Assembly: GCA_017520705.1 (NCBI GenBank)
Contig: JAFXFF010000044.1
Location: forward strand, 1 to 60,107
Origin: Clostridia bacterium
GTDB taxonomy: Bacteria; Bacillota; Clostridia; Oscillospirales; Acutalibacteraceae
Reading direction: 5' to 3'
Length of the DNA: 60,107 nt
Every line of letters starts with the position of its first letter. Within the stretch, counting starts at the first letter, position 1. The translations under genes and the position numbers were made by a program. Positions 1-8,677 of this stretch are shown here, piece by piece. Below the pieces are notes generated by a model that searched no databases, was not told where the DNA came from, and worked only from the letters and a program-made list of their open reading frames with translations.

Positions 1-1
1 C

Positions 2-118
2 ACCTTTACGGCAGAGCACCTGCAGGAGGTGTGGCTGATTCTGCTGGCATTTGTAATTGTGCCTTTGATCATCGGCAATTTTGCTCTTCATGGCGTTAAG
101 AAGGACAGCCGCGACTGA
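2..118 (+). CDS. C-terminal end of a membrane protein (partial)
   Basis: This open frame enters from the left edge and stops with TGA at 116-118. The visible 38 residues are one strongly hydrophobic helix (LILLAFVIVPLIIGNFAL) followed by a short charged tail (HGVKKDSRD). That fits the last transmembrane helix and cytoplasmic tail of a polytopic transporter or similar membrane protein, but too little is present to name a family. A strong hairpin follows directly and probably ends the transcript. Confidence 0.5.
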   Translation, partial: TFTAEHLQEVWLILLAFVIVPLIIGNFALHGVKKDSRD

Positions 119-127
119 ATATCCAAC

Positions 128-157
128 ATCCCCGAGGAATTTCCTCGGGGATTTTTG
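128..157 (+). terminator. Intrinsic terminator between convergent genes
   Basis: A near-perfect inverted repeat (ATCCCCGAGGA paired with TCCTCGGGGAT) with a 2-3 nt loop is followed by TTTTTG on the plus strand. It lies between the plus-strand membrane protein and the converging minus-strand gene that ends at 158, and may serve both. Confidence 0.85.
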
Positions 158-970
158 TCATTTGCAGAGCTTTTCTTCCATGGCCCGGAGCCAGAGTTCC
201 CAGCAGGGTTCGTCATTGGGATCGTCCAATTGCACAGTGGCATGAAAGACCTGCTTGCCCTCCTGGCCAATGATGTGCAGAATGCCGTAGCTGCGGAAGA
301 GGTACAGGGTATCGAACGCGGTTTCCGGAGGAACTGCCTCTTCAAAGCGCTTGCCGTTGTGGCGGCGTTTTTCGTAGCGGTAGTGATCCCGGGCGGTGAG
401 CTTGGCCAGCCAGGGAGCGGCAGTGTCGTGGAATTCCAACCTTGCAATGCAGAAATAGGTGCCATCGGGCCGGGTCGCATGAGCGTATTCATCCCATTCA
501 TAGTTGGCAGAAAAAGCGGTGTCATAGAAAACAAAGGTGTTGTAATCGCCGAAAGAGCCGCCGCGTTGGATTTCAGCTTCCGGGAAAATCTCTTCCAGCG
601 TTGCAAAGGGCAGATTCTCCGGGGCGTTGTCCAGGGGCTGCCGGGCTGTGGTCGTGTTCAGCATGACGCCCAGGCTGACCAGCAGCATCAGCAGGAGGAT
701 CTGGCCGGTGGTGGGGGTCTCGCCGGGGACGGTGGTGGATTCCGTGGGGGTTACGTCCGCGGTGGTGGTCACCTCGTTCTCATCGGAAGTGGGGATGACG
801 GGGATATCGTGGGTGGGGCGGTTCAGATACCACACGCTGCCGCCCAGCAGGGACACCGCGCACAGGGTGGCGCCGGCGCTCACCAGCACCTTTTTCTTCT
901 TTCTCTGCGCGGTTACATACTGCGCTCTGCGCTCATATAAACTGTTCAGCATTTCATCACAGGTCTTCAT
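158..970 (-). CDS. Membrane-anchored partner of ECF sigma factor (putative anti-sigma)
   Basis: Protein of 270 residues, translated from ATG at 970, which sits 9 nt after GGAGG; an in-frame TTG at 976 is too close to it. It has a short basic N-terminus, a transmembrane helix around residues 26-48, a Thr/Pro-rich linker, a second hydrophobic stretch near residues 90-105, then a soluble C-terminal region of about 160 residues. The start lies inside the end of the upstream ECF sigma gene (14-nt overlap), the usual place for an anti-sigma factor, so it probably holds that sigma at the membrane and responds to envelope signals. I see no zinc-binding HxxxCxxC anti-sigma motif and cannot assign the extracytoplasmic region to a family, so the role rests on position and topology. 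Confidence 0.6.
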   Translation of the reverse strand: MKTCDEMLNSLYERRAQYVTAQRKKKKVLVSAGATLCAVSLLGGSVWYLNRPTHDIPVIPTSDENEVTTTADVTPTESTTVPGETPTTGQILLLMLLVSLGVMLNTTTARQPLDNAPENLPFATLEEIFPEAEIQRGGSFGDYNTFVFYDTAFSANYEWDEYAHATRPDGTYFCIARLEFHDTAAPWLAKLTARDHYRYEKRRHNGKRFEEAVPPETAFDTLYLFRSYGILHIIGQEGKQVFHATVQLDDPNDEPCWELWLRAMEEKLCK

Positions 971-1514
971 ACACAAATTCCTCCTTTTCCAGTAAGGATC
1001 TCAACGATTGCTTGGCACGGTAGAGGAGATTCTTGATCTGACGGTCACTCTTGTGCATCGCGGCGGCAATCTCTTGGTTGGAGAAGCCTTCAAAGAAGCT
1101 CAGCCACAGCACGGTGCGGTAATCGGCAGAAAGAGAAGCCAGGGCACGGAGCACCGTGCGTTTTTGCTCCTCCTTTATGTAGGCATCCTCCAGGCTCTGC
1201 TCCTCCCGCAGGGCGTACTCCGCATCCTCCAACGGGACGGTGCGCAGTCGTCCACGGCGGCGCACATAGTCCACCGCCACGTGGCGGCCGATGGCGTACA
1301 GCCACGACCTAAAGGAGCTTTTGCCCGCGAATTTCGGCCGCTTGGTCATCAGCCGAAAGAAGGTATCCTCTGCCAATTCCTCGGCAACGAAGATGTTGCC
1401 CACGTAACCATTTAGATAGAGTATCAGACCGTCCTTGTACTCGCCGACGATCTCGGCGAGCCCTTGGTCATCGCCATCCAGAAAACGGCGGTAGCTACTG
1501 GCACCGTTATCCAT
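957..1514 (-). CDS. RNA polymerase ECF-type sigma factor
   Basis: An ECF sigma of about 185 residues. Region 2 carries the core-binding and -10 recognition helices (AEELAEDTFFRLM, SFRSWLYAIGRHVAVDYVRR). Region 4 carries a helix-turn-helix for the -35 element (EGFSNQEIAAAMHKSDRQIK). Two ATGs are 6 nt apart: the first (1520) abuts the Shine-Dalgarno GGAGG, so the second (1514, MDNGASSYRR) is chosen with a 6-nt spacing. It overlaps its putative membrane anti-sigma by 14 nt, so the two are co-translated. The regulon is unknown. I saw no convincing autoregulatory ECF promoter upstream. Confidence 0.88.
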   Translation of the reverse strand: MDNGASSYRRFLDGDDQGLAEIVGEYKDGLILYLNGYVGNIFVAEELAEDTFFRLMTKRPKFAGKSSFRSWLYAIGRHVAVDYVRRRGRLRTVPLEDAEYALREEQSLEDAYIKEEQKRTVLRALASLSADYRTVLWLSFFEGFSNQEIAAAMHKSDRQIKNLLYRAKQSLRSLLEKEEFVYEDL

Positions 1515-1596
1515 GGGCATCCTCCTCTCCGAAAGGGGTTCCTCTGCCCTTTCATCTGTTAGTCGTTTGAAAACCGAAAAAGTCTCACGGCTTTTT

Positions 1597-1627
1597 TAAA
1601 AAAAGGAGCACTCGGGCAGAGTGCTCC
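1597..1627 (-). terminator. Intrinsic terminator after the GNAT gene
   Basis: A 9-bp perfect stem (GGAGCACTC / GAGTGCTCC) with a 5-nt loop precedes seven U on the minus strand. It lies just past the stop of the lipoprotein-dut-GNAT operon. Confidence 0.9.
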
Positions 1628-1633
1628 CTTGTT

Positions 1634-2179
1634 TTATCCGTTTTGTGCCAGCCATTCCTCTTTGGTGAGGCGGTTGGTGATGCCCACGCGGGTCTCCCCC
1701 ATCAGCGGGACGGGGACGGCGGGATGGGTGTGATTGTAGATAAAGCCCAGTTTTTCCTGCACCCGCTTGGATTTGAGATTCCCCTCGTAATAGCCGCACC
1801 AGACGGCGTGCATAGCCAAATCCTCGAAGGCGTGACGGAGCATCTCGGCGGCGGCCTCCGGCATATAGCCGCGGCCCCAAAAGGGTTTGCCCAACCAATA
1901 ACCCAGCTCGCACTCGTCGGCGCGGTCGGTCATATCGGTGGCATCCCCCATCTTCAGCGCAATCGCACCGATGGCGATGCCGCTATCCCGCTCACAGATG
2001 GCGTAACTCTCGGGAGCGGAAAAGACCGTCTCGATGATATGGCGGCTCTCCTCCACGCTCTGATGAGGCGGCCAGCCTGCGATAGGGCCGATGTCGGGGT
2101 CTTTGGCGTATTCATACAAGCTCTCAGCGTCGGTGATTGCCCACGGACGCAGAAGCAATCGTTCGGTGGTAAGTATCAT
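1634..2179 (-). CDS. GNAT family N-acetyltransferase (RimJ/RimL-like)
   Basis: About 181 residues starting MILTTERLLLRPW, the typical opening of RimJ/RimL-type acetyltransferases. The ELGYWLGKPFWGRGYMPEA segment carries the acetyl-CoA-binding Q/RxxGxG/A-like loop, followed by NLKSKRVQEKLGF, the conserved last helix. The open frame extends upstream into dut, but ATG 2179 has AGGAGTTTGC in front and begins 10 nt after the dut stop, so the two are translationally coupled. The acceptor (protein N-terminus or small molecule) cannot be told from sequence. It is the last gene before a strong terminator. Confidence 0.85.
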   Translation of the reverse strand: MILTTERLLLRPWAITDAESLYEYAKDPDIGPIAGWPPHQSVEESRHIIETVFSAPESYAICERDSGIAIGAIALKMGDATDMTDRADECELGYWLGKPFWGRGYMPEAAAEMLRHAFEDLAMHAVWCGYYEGNLKSKRVQEKLGFIYNHTHPAVPVPLMGETRVGITNRLTKEEWLAQNG

Positions 2180-2189
2180 AGCAAACTCC

Positions 2190-2633
2190 TTATTTCGTGC
2201 CCGTTGAGCCGAAGCCGCCGTCGCCGCGGACGGTGTCGGTGAGGCTGTCCGCCTGCTCATAGGCGGCGGTGAGATAGGGCACCAGCACCAACTGGGCGAT
2301 CCGCTCGCCGTGGTCGATGGTGCGGGATTCGCCGCTGTGGTTGTGGAGCGCCACCATCACCTCGCCGCGGTAGTCGGCGTCGATGACCCCCACCTTATTG
2401 GCAGGGGCAAGGCCCTGCTTGGTGGCCAGGCCGCTGCGGGCACAGACGAGGCCCACGAAGCCCTCGGGAATCTCCACCGCCAAGCCGGTATGCACCAAGA
2501 CGGTCTCCCCCGCACCGATGGTGATGGGGGCATCCGCCACGGCGTAGAGGTCGGCACCTGCCGCCGCGGCAGAGCCGTAGGCGGGAGCCACCGCGCGGTT
2601 ATCCAATTTCTGAAAACGCACCTGTAAAGTCAT
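2190..2633 (-). CDS. dut: Deoxyuridine 5'-triphosphate nucleotidohydrolase (dUTPase)
   Basis: Trimeric dUTPase, 147 residues. It hydrolyses dUTP to dUMP and PPi, keeping uracil out of DNA and supplying dUMP for dTMP synthesis. All five motifs are visible: AGADLYA, ARSGLATKQG, GVIDADYRGEV (catalytic Asp and uracil pocket), GERIAQLV, and the flexible C-terminal RGDGGFGSTG that closes on the phosphates. ATG 2633 is preferred over a GTG at 2642 because AGGAG is 7 nt upstream of the ATG. It lies between a lipoprotein gene and a GNAT gene in one transcription unit; no functional link between them is evident. Confidence 0.95.
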   Translation of the reverse strand: MTLQVRFQKLDNRAVAPAYGSAAAAGADLYAVADAPITIGAGETVLVHTGLAVEIPEGFVGLVCARSGLATKQGLAPANKVGVIDADYRGEVMVALHNHSGESRTIDHGERIAQLVLVPYLTAAYEQADSLTDTVRGDGGFGSTGTK

Positions 2634-2652
2634 AGGAATCACTCCTTATGTG

Positions 2653-3828
2653 TTACTTCTTGGGATAATAGATCACCGTTCCGTTTTGCTCGTCTACCAT
2701 ACTGTTCCAATTACCAAACGAAATAAAATAGCCACCATCGCTTACCGCTAACGATGTGGGCTGCGCGGTACCATCCAAGGTGTACTCCGCTTTAAGATCG
2801 TCAAGATTGGCGGTAGAGGTGCTGTACACAGTGACAGAATAGGCTCCGTCTGCCCCTTGGGATGCGGTCAGCAGATACATCGTATCCTCGTAGGTGTAGA
2901 TGTCGTAAACCCATCCCTCATTCGGTAAGGGGATTTCCGCAAACATCACCATATCGGTGGTCTTATACAAACGTCCTACCGTGAAAAACAACGTATCGTC
3001 AATCACAGCATCCGACCACGGCTTACTCAAATTCACACTGAATATTCCGGTCAAATCCAGTTTCTTACCTAAACCGGAACAAAAAATAAATTTGCCGTCC
3101 TCGTAACGATAGACCTCTTGGATGCGTTTATTCTCCACCATATTCTCATAGACAAAATCGGCATATAAAGTATCATTGACGACCCACAAATTGTAAGTGC
3201 GAATGCGCTCTCCGTCGTTGGTGTCAACGGGCACGCCGTTTCTGAACATCGGTACGCGCTCAAAATCCGTGCCGTTCTCCGACACCACGATGGGAGTTTC
3301 CCCTCGGTTAACGCCGATGCCGGCAAACAGCTTGCCGTCGTAGCGCACCAAATCAAAATTATGTAAGCCATCGGGCAGACCGCTATGGGTCTGCCATTTA
3401 CCATCTTCTAACTGATAATAGGTGCCGGACGCAGGCGTATCCTTCGGATCCCAGCCGGGAATGGTCAGCTTATCGTCTAACATCAGGAAACGACCGATCT
3501 GCTCGTCAAGGATGACGCCTTCCTTCTGCCAATTGCCCAAATCGTCCAAGGAACAATACATTACGGGCACACCGCCGGTATTGTTGGTGTAATCACCACA
3601 ACCAATGTAGAGCTTATTATCGTGGATGGTCATATCCCACACACAACGAGCCAACATATTGTAAGAATACCACTCTTCGGTAGGAATGCCCAAATTAATG
3701 GGATCGGGCAAAACGGTGGGGGTGTCGATGCCCTTGTCGGAGTCTGATTTTTTCGGCGCGGGTTGGCAGGCGGACAAAAACAGCATACACAAGGCCATCA
3801 AGATAGCTACACACTTTTTGAGCAACAT
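2653..3828 (-). CDS. Secreted lipoprotein, possible beta-propeller, function unknown
   Basis: A 391-residue protein with a lipoprotein signal (basic MLLKK, hydrophobic stretch, lipobox LSAC near residue 21), so anchored outside the cell membrane. The rest is soluble and rich in aromatic and Gly/Asp turns with recurring beta-type phrases (DNKLYIGCGDY, YDGKLFAGIGVN, NDTLYADFVYE, DTMYLLTASQG). These suggest repeated propeller blades at a spacing of roughly 50-60 residues. I do not recognise a named family. It is first in an operon with dut and a GNAT, driven by a good divergent promoter, and ends in a short Pro-Lys-Lys tail. Confidence 0.65.
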   Translation of the reverse strand: MLLKKCVAILMALCMLFLSACQPAPKKSDSDKGIDTPTVLPDPINLGIPTEEWYSYNMLARCVWDMTIHDNKLYIGCGDYTNNTGGVPVMYCSLDDLGNWQKEGVILDEQIGRFLMLDDKLTIPGWDPKDTPASGTYYQLEDGKWQTHSGLPDGLHNFDLVRYDGKLFAGIGVNRGETPIVVSENGTDFERVPMFRNGVPVDTNDGERIRTYNLWVVNDTLYADFVYENMVENKRIQEVYRYEDGKFIFCSGLGKKLDLTGIFSVNLSKPWSDAVIDDTLFFTVGRLYKTTDMVMFAEIPLPNEGWVYDIYTYEDTMYLLTASQGADGAYSVTVYSTSTANLDDLKAEYTLDGTAQPTSLAVSDGGYFISFGNWNSMVDEQNGTVIYYPKK

Positions 3829-3856
3829 TAAGACACCTCCACTTTAAGATAGTCCC

Positions 3857-3885
3857 ATTATACCACGGAAAAATGTTGCTGTCTA
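3857..3885 (-). promoter_or_regulatory. Sigma-A promoter for lipoprotein-dut-GNAT operon
   Basis: Reading the minus strand, TAGACA and a perfect TATAAT are separated by 17 nt. The -35 box lies directly beside the -35 box of the divergent promoter for the radical SAM gene, so one bound protein could affect both. Confidence 0.75.
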
Positions 3886-3886
3886 C

Positions 3887-3915
3887 TTGAAGACGGGCTA
3901 ATTTTGTGGTAAAAT
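3887..3915 (+). promoter_or_regulatory. Sigma-A promoter for the YgiQ-like gene
   Basis: TTGAAG (3887-3892) and TAAAAT (3910-3915) with a 17-nt spacer, about 30 nt upstream of the ATG at 3946. It stands back to back with the divergent lipoprotein promoter. Confidence 0.7.
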
Positions 3916-3945
3916 GGAGAGGATTTCTGAAAGGAGGTGCCGAAT

Positions 3946-5847
3946 ATGCCGTTTTTGCCCATTTCTGCAGCGGATATGCAAGAGCGCGGTTGGGAGCAGG
4001 CGGATTTTGTGCTGGTGACGGGTGACGCCTACGTGGACCACCCTAGCTTCGGCACCGCCATCATCTCCCGCGTGCTGGAGAGCCACGGCTATCGCGTGTG
4101 CATCCTCTCCCAGCCCCAATGCGACGAAGACTACCGCCGTTTCGGTGCGCCTCGTTTGGCCTTCCTGGTCAACGGCGGCAACATCGACCCCATGGTGGCC
4201 CACTACACCGCCGCCAAACGCAAGCGCAGTCAGGACGCCTATTCCCCCGGCGGCAAAGCGGGTCTGCGCCCCGACCGCGCCACCATCACCTACTGCCACG
4301 CCATCCGCCGTGTATGGGGCGACGTGGCTATCGCCATCGGCGGTCTGGAGGCCTCTCTGCGTCGCTTTGCCCACTACGACTACTGGGACGACAAGGTGCG
4401 CCCCTCCATCCTCATCGACAGCGGTGCCGACCTGCTGATGTACGGCATGGGCGAGCGTCACATCGTGGAGATCGCCACTCGCCTCAACGACGGCGAGCCG
4501 ATTTCCGCTCTCACCGACATCCGCGGCACCTGCTATGCGGTGGATGCCGCCGACTATGTTCCCTCGGCTTGTTCCGAGTGTCCCTCCTACGAGATCGTGA
4601 AAGAGCCCACCGACAGCGGCAAGCGGCAATACGCCATCTCCACCCGCATCCAGCAGGAGGAGCACGACCCCATCCGCGGCAAGACGGTGATTCAGCGCCA
4701 CGGGGACAAGATCTTGGTGCAGAACCCCCCCTCTCTCCCTCTCACGACGGAGGAGATGGACGCCACCTACGCCCTACCCTATATGCGGGATTATCACCCC
4801 TCCTATGAGGCGCTAGGCGGTGTCCCCGGCATTGAGGAAGTGAAATTCTCGGTCATCCACAACCGTGGATGCATCGGCAACTGCAATTTCTGCGCACTGG
4901 CTTACCATCAGGGACGCATCATCTCCACACGAAGCCACGATTCGGTGGTGGCGGAGGTGCAGCAGATCGTAAAAATGCCCGACTTCAAGGGCTACATCCA
5001 CGACGTGGGCGGTCCCACTGCCGACTTCCGTCAGCCCGTCTGCGAAGGACAGTTGAAGCGGGGTGCCTGCAAGGATAAAAAGTGTATGGCACCCACCATG
5101 TGCCCCGCGCTGAAGGTGACCCACGACGACTACCTCACCCTATTGCGCCGCCTGCGGCAGATCCCCGGGGTGAAAAAGGTGTTTATCCGCTCCGGCATCC
5201 GCTTTGACTACGTCATCGCCGACCCCGACGAGCGATTCTTCAAGGAACTCATCCGCCACCACGTCAGCGGGCAACTAAAAGTCGCTCCCGAGCACGTGTC
5301 CGACCGGGTGCTCAAGTATATGGGCAAGCCGTCCTTCACGGTGTATGAGAAGTTTAAAGACCGTTTCTACGAGCTGACCAAGAGCGAGGGCAAAAAGCAG
5401 TATCTCGTCCCCTATTTGATGTCCTCCCACCCCGGCAGCACCGTCAACGACGCCATCAAGTTGGCGCGCTTTCTTAAAAAAGAGGGGTTACATCCCGAGC
5501 AGGTGCAGGATTTCTACCCCACCCCCGGCACCATCTCCACCGCGATGTTCTACACGGGCTTAGACCCCCTCACGATGGAGGCGGTGTATGTGCCCCGCAC
5601 ACCGCAGGAAAAAGCGGAGCAGAGAGCGCTATTACAATACTACCGCCCCGAGAACCGCCAAATCGTGCTGGCCGCCCTCAAAAGAGCCGGCCGCCACGAC
5701 CTCATCGGTACGGGACCCAACTGCCTGGTGGCTCCCGACAAGCCCACTCCCCCCTCCCGTGCGCCCGTCGGTGCCAAGGGCGGTCATCGTCCTGCTGCCA
5801 AAACCAAAAAGGACAAGTTCAGCCGATACAGCAGAAAGAAGAAGTAA
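3946..5847 (+). CDS. YgiQ family radical SAM protein (UPF0313)
   Basis: A 633-residue radical SAM enzyme of the YgiQ family. The cluster-binding motif CIGNCNFC, near residue 315, supplies the three cysteines that ligate the 4Fe-4S cluster used to cleave S-adenosylmethionine; the following LAYHQGR is typical of the family. The N-terminal region (FVLVTGDAYVDHPSFG) and the SGLKVAPEH-like stretch (QLKVAPEHVSDRVL) match YgiQ proteins, as does the Lys/Arg-rich C-terminus. The substrate is not established for this family. ATG 3946 is preferred over GTG 3937 because the GTG is inside the Shine-Dalgarno AAAGGAGGTG. It is a single-gene unit with its own promoter and terminator. Confidence 0.92.
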   Translation: MPFLPISAADMQERGWEQADFVLVTGDAYVDHPSFGTAIISRVLESHGYRVCILSQPQCDEDYRRFGAPRLAFLVNGGNIDPMVAHYTAAKRKRSQDAYSPGGKAGLRPDRATITYCHAIRRVWGDVAIAIGGLEASLRRFAHYDYWDDKVRPSILIDSGADLLMYGMGERHIVEIATRLNDGEPISALTDIRGTCYAVDAADYVPSACSECPSYEIVKEPTDSGKRQYAISTRIQQEEHDPIRGKTVIQRHGDKILVQNPPSLPLTTEEMDATYALPYMRDYHPSYEALGGVPGIEEVKFSVIHNRGCIGNCNFCALAYHQGRIISTRSHDSVVAEVQQIVKMPDFKGYIHDVGGPTADFRQPVCEGQLKRGACKDKKCMAPTMCPALKVTHDDYLTLLRRLRQIPGVKKVFIRSGIRFDYVIADPDERFFKELIRHHVSGQLKVAPEHVSDRVLKYMGKPSFTVYEKFKDRFYELTKSEGKKQYLVPYLMSSHPGSTVNDAIKLARFLKKEGLHPEQVQDFYPTPGTISTAMFYTGLDPLTMEAVYVPRTPQEKAEQRALLQYYRPENRQIVLAALKRAGRHDLIGTGPNCLVAPDKPTPPSRAPVGAKGGHRPAAKTKKDKFSRYSRKKK

Positions 5848-5881
5848 AAAAGAAGCACTCCGCGCGGAGTGCTTCTTTTTA
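5848..5881 (+). terminator. Bidirectional intrinsic terminator
   Basis: A perfect 12-bp inverted repeat (AGAAGCACTCCG / CGGAGTGCTTCT, 2-nt loop) has T runs on both sides. It separates the plus-strand YgiQ-like gene from the converging minus-strand symporter. Confidence 0.92.
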
Positions 5882-7273
5882 TTATTTATCGTTTTTCTTC
5901 TTGCGTTTAAAGATTTTACTACGGAACAGGATAATGTTCATCACCACAAAGAACGCCGTCAGGATACCAAAGGTGAGATAGGGCTTTTGCGGTGCCAGGG
6001 TGGCCAGCAGCATCAGCGGGAAGCCAAACACGATGGCAGGGAAATTCTGATACACCATATTGTCTGCGGCAGGAGTCTTGAAATCGCCGTCGATCTCGCG
6101 CAGCAGAATGGTGCCGGTGCTGGCGGTGCCCGTCAGCATACCGTACATCATCAGGAACTGCTCCTCTGCATATTCGGGGAACAGGGTCTTGGCGATGAAA
6201 TGATTGTAGAAGTAGGTGATCAGCAGACCCACTACGCCGAGAATCAGGATGATGCCCCAATACTTGTCGATGTCACCGAAACGGATGGCGGCGATACCCG
6301 CCACCACCATCAGATCGAAGAAGAAGTTGCTGGTACGGGTGAGCAGGAAATTGTTGGCATACTCCTGCTTGATGATGCGGCACTTGCGCAAAAGATTAAA
6401 CACGTTTTTGACCAGCGTGGCCGCGATCACGCCCAACAGGAAATTAAAGCCGTAGATGACCGATTTCATACCCGGGAGCAGCAGACCCAGACCAAACATC
6501 ATTAGGAAAGCCACCATATACGATACGGCAATGAGCGCCATCTGGATGGTCAGCTTATCCACACTCTCCTGCATGGGGATCTCATTCTCCCCCTGTACGT
6601 CCTCAGCGGTGATCTTCTCGTCATCTACGCGGTTGATCTTCACTTTACCTCTCCGCTTGAGCAACGCCAAATGGAACACGCCGCCCACCGCCGCGGAAAT
6701 AAAGCCCAATGCGGCAATGGTGAGACCAAAGCTCTTACCACCTACGAAGCCGAAGTCCAGCTCATAGATGTTGCCGTAGTTCATGGCCTGGCCGGTGCCC
6801 TGACCATAGCCGAAAGGCAGCAGAACACCCGCCGCCTTGAAGAAGCCGGGAATCGCAAAGACCGCCACAATGGTGATGCCAAAGCCCACCACCGCCTGCA
6901 GCAGATAGGTGGAAACAGTGGTGACGCCGGTGTTAAACACCTCGGTGGCGCGCTTCTTGTTCATATTGCCTCCGGTGGTCTTGAGGGAGGATGCGATGAA
7001 ACCCAGCGCCAGGCAGTGATAGGTTACCAGTTCGAGATAGTTCGTTCCCTTTCCGGCGAAAAAGTCGGTATCAAACATCACGTCGCCGGTGATCCACTTA
7101 TACACGCCGGCAACCAGCACCAAAATGGCACCGCCGATCACGGATACGGGAATCAGCGATTCTTTCATCCACTTGATGCTCTTACGCAAAATATTGGCCA
7201 CCAACAGGCTCAGCAGCAGAACGGCCATGACGTTGATAAAGCCCCAAATGTTAGAGTCCCAAAAATTTTCCAT
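5882..7273 (-). CDS. Sodium/glutamate symporter (GltS/ESS family)
   Basis: About 463 residues with roughly ten to twelve hydrophobic helices. The region GVLLPFGYGQGTGQAMNYG matches the GltS-type re-entrant substrate loop, and the paired second-half GMLTGTASTGTILLREID is the symmetric loop expected of the inverted-repeat fold. GltS proteins import glutamate with sodium. A charged cytoplasmic linker (KRRGKVKINRVDDEKITAED) divides the halves. ATG 7273 is chosen since AGAGGTG is 8 nt upstream; a GTG at 7282 overlaps it. The start overlaps the end of the acyltransferase gene by 23 nt, so the two are coupled. The exact substrate is inferred from the family only. Confidence 0.82.
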   Translation of the reverse strand: MENFWDSNIWGFINVMAVLLLSLLVANILRKSIKWMKESLIPVSVIGGAILVLVAGVYKWITGDVMFDTDFFAGKGTNYLELVTYHCLALGFIASSLKTTGGNMNKKRATEVFNTGVTTVSTYLLQAVVGFGITIVAVFAIPGFFKAAGVLLPFGYGQGTGQAMNYGNIYELDFGFVGGKSFGLTIAALGFISAAVGGVFHLALLKRRGKVKINRVDDEKITAEDVQGENEIPMQESVDKLTIQMALIAVSYMVAFLMMFGLGLLLPGMKSVIYGFNFLLGVIAATLVKNVFNLLRKCRIIKQEYANNFLLTRTSNFFFDLMVVAGIAAIRFGDIDKYWGIILILGVVGLLITYFYNHFIAKTLFPEYAEEQFLMMYGMLTGTASTGTILLREIDGDFKTPAADNMVYQNFPAIVFGFPLMLLATLAPQKPYLTFGILTAFFVVMNIILFRSKIFKRKKKNDK

Positions 7274-8456
7274 TTTCGTCACCTCTTGCGATATTCTTCC
7301 AGCGATAGTAGATATTCACGTATTTGAGCGCATTGAAGCGCTTATCGCTCTTGAGCTGATACACGTGACCGTCATGGTAAATATTGAGCTTGTTACGGCC
7401 CAAAACCGACACCGCCGTCACCTGCTCGAAAGGCAAGGTCATAGCATCCATTCCCTCACCGCTAATGACGTAGCGATCACCATACAGACGGATGGTGGCA
7501 TTTTCACAAAGACTATCCTTACGGTGGTACACAATGACCTCGGACAGGGTGGTCGTTTCGGTATAGAGGGGGATGTCGGTGTACTGCGTTACGTCCAGAG
7601 CATTGACAAAATCCTTTTGGTAATCGTACCACCCACTGACAAACTCATAGGGGAATTCGCACCCTACACCGCTGAGTCGCTTATCCTCGCCGTAGTGCAC
7701 CGTCTTACCGCACTGCTTGCAGGCAATCTCGTTGCCGTGGCTCTCAAAGGTAGTGAGACCGCAATCAGGACACACGTACATTGCCCGCTCCAGATACTCG
7801 GCCCGCTTGCCGGAGAGGAACTGCGCATCCGCCACCGCCTCGTTCACGTACAGCTCCTTCTCAATGACGGCGAACAGCTCGTCGTTGGTCATCGCCGCAT
7901 ACTCCTCCGGCTGGATGACGCGGGACACGTAGGAACGCATCCTGCCGCGGCGCAGTCCGTCGCTCCAGCGGGGATGGACACCGTAGCCACCCTCGATGCG
8001 GTAGAGGACGATGGGCAGACCCAGCTTGCGGGCCAAGCCCGCGATGGCGGGAGCCATATACTCGGTCTTGCCGCTGTATGTACGATTGCCCTCGGGGGCG
8101 ATGGCGATGGTGCCACCCTCGCGGGCCACACGAATGCAATTCTTGATGGCTGTTAAATCGGTGGCCTGCTTCTTGATGGGAATGGGGGCCACGATGAAAC
8201 GAATGAGAGAGGAAACCCAGCCCTTGGAGAACAGATCCTCCGACGCCACGTAATACACGGGACCGCGGAAAGACATGCCCACAAAGAATTGGTCAAAGGC
8301 GGTCTGGTGGTTAAACAAGATGAAGTAGGGTCTCTTTTCCTGTTCCTTAAATTTTTCCACACGAATGCCGTATTTCAGGCGAGAATAGGGCCACAGCACA
8401 ACATATGCGAGATTTCGCACCACGCGGTGGCGGACTCTTAGCCATTTTTTCTCCAT
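7251..8456 (-). CDS. PlsC-like acyltransferase with C-terminal zinc ribbon
   Basis: A 401-residue protein. Residues 1-220 form a 1-acylglycerol-3-phosphate acyltransferase-type domain: the catalytic NHQTAFD (HX4D), then IAPEGNRT, the EGxR substrate motif. Unlike ordinary PlsC (about 200-250 residues) it continues with a four-cysteine zinc-ribbon-like element (CPDCG ... CKQCG, about residues 230-250) and a beta-rich tail. No long transmembrane helix stands out; membrane association is probably peripheral. It has its own promoter and is co-translated with a GltS-type symporter. The acyltransferase assignment is sound; the substrate and the job of the extra domains are unknown. Confidence 0.82.
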   Translation of the reverse strand: MEKKWLRVRHRVVRNLAYVVLWPYSRLKYGIRVEKFKEQEKRPYFILFNHQTAFDQFFVGMSFRGPVYYVASEDLFSKGWVSSLIRFIVAPIPIKKQATDLTAIKNCIRVAREGGTIAIAPEGNRTYSGKTEYMAPAIAGLARKLGLPIVLYRIEGGYGVHPRWSDGLRRGRMRSYVSRVIQPEEYAAMTNDELFAVIEKELYVNEAVADAQFLSGKRAEYLERAMYVCPDCGLTTFESHGNEIACKQCGKTVHYGEDKRLSGVGCEFPYEFVSGWYDYQKDFVNALDVTQYTDIPLYTETTTLSEVIVYHRKDSLCENATIRLYGDRYVISGEGMDAMTLPFEQVTAVSVLGRNKLNIYHDGHVYQLKSDKRFNALKYVNIYYRWKNIARGDENGKFLGL

Positions 8457-8509
8457 TCTCTGCCCCTCCCTTCACGCATATAAAAAAACAATAGGATAAA
8501 AACCGATTT

Positions 8510-8538
8510 ATTATAACACAAAAGGACAAAAATTGCAA
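8510..8538 (-). promoter_or_regulatory. Promoter for acyltransferase-symporter operon
   Basis: TTGCAA and a perfect TATAAT separated by 17 nt on the minus strand, about 55 nt upstream of the acyltransferase ATG. The remaining sequence from 8539 to 8610 is AT-rich and shows nothing else recognisable. Confidence 0.7.
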
Positions 8539-8610
8539 GTTTTTCATTTGACTTTAAGATATTACTAAATGGATATTCGATGGTATTGTGTGGTATACGG
8601 AATCGTACTT

Positions 8611-8648
8611 AAAAGCCGCCATACCGCAAATGCGGTATGGCGGCTTTT
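8611..8648 (-). terminator. Long hairpin terminator downstream of orphan gene
   Basis: An 18-bp perfect stem (AAAAGCCGCCATACCGCA and its complement, 2-nt loop) is flanked by A/T runs on both sides. It lies about 110 nt downstream of the orphan gene at 8758-9375 and is its most likely terminator. It also insulates the acyltransferase promoter. Confidence 0.8.
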
Positions 8649-8677
8649 TGAAGACTAACCCTAATTTTAATACAAAT

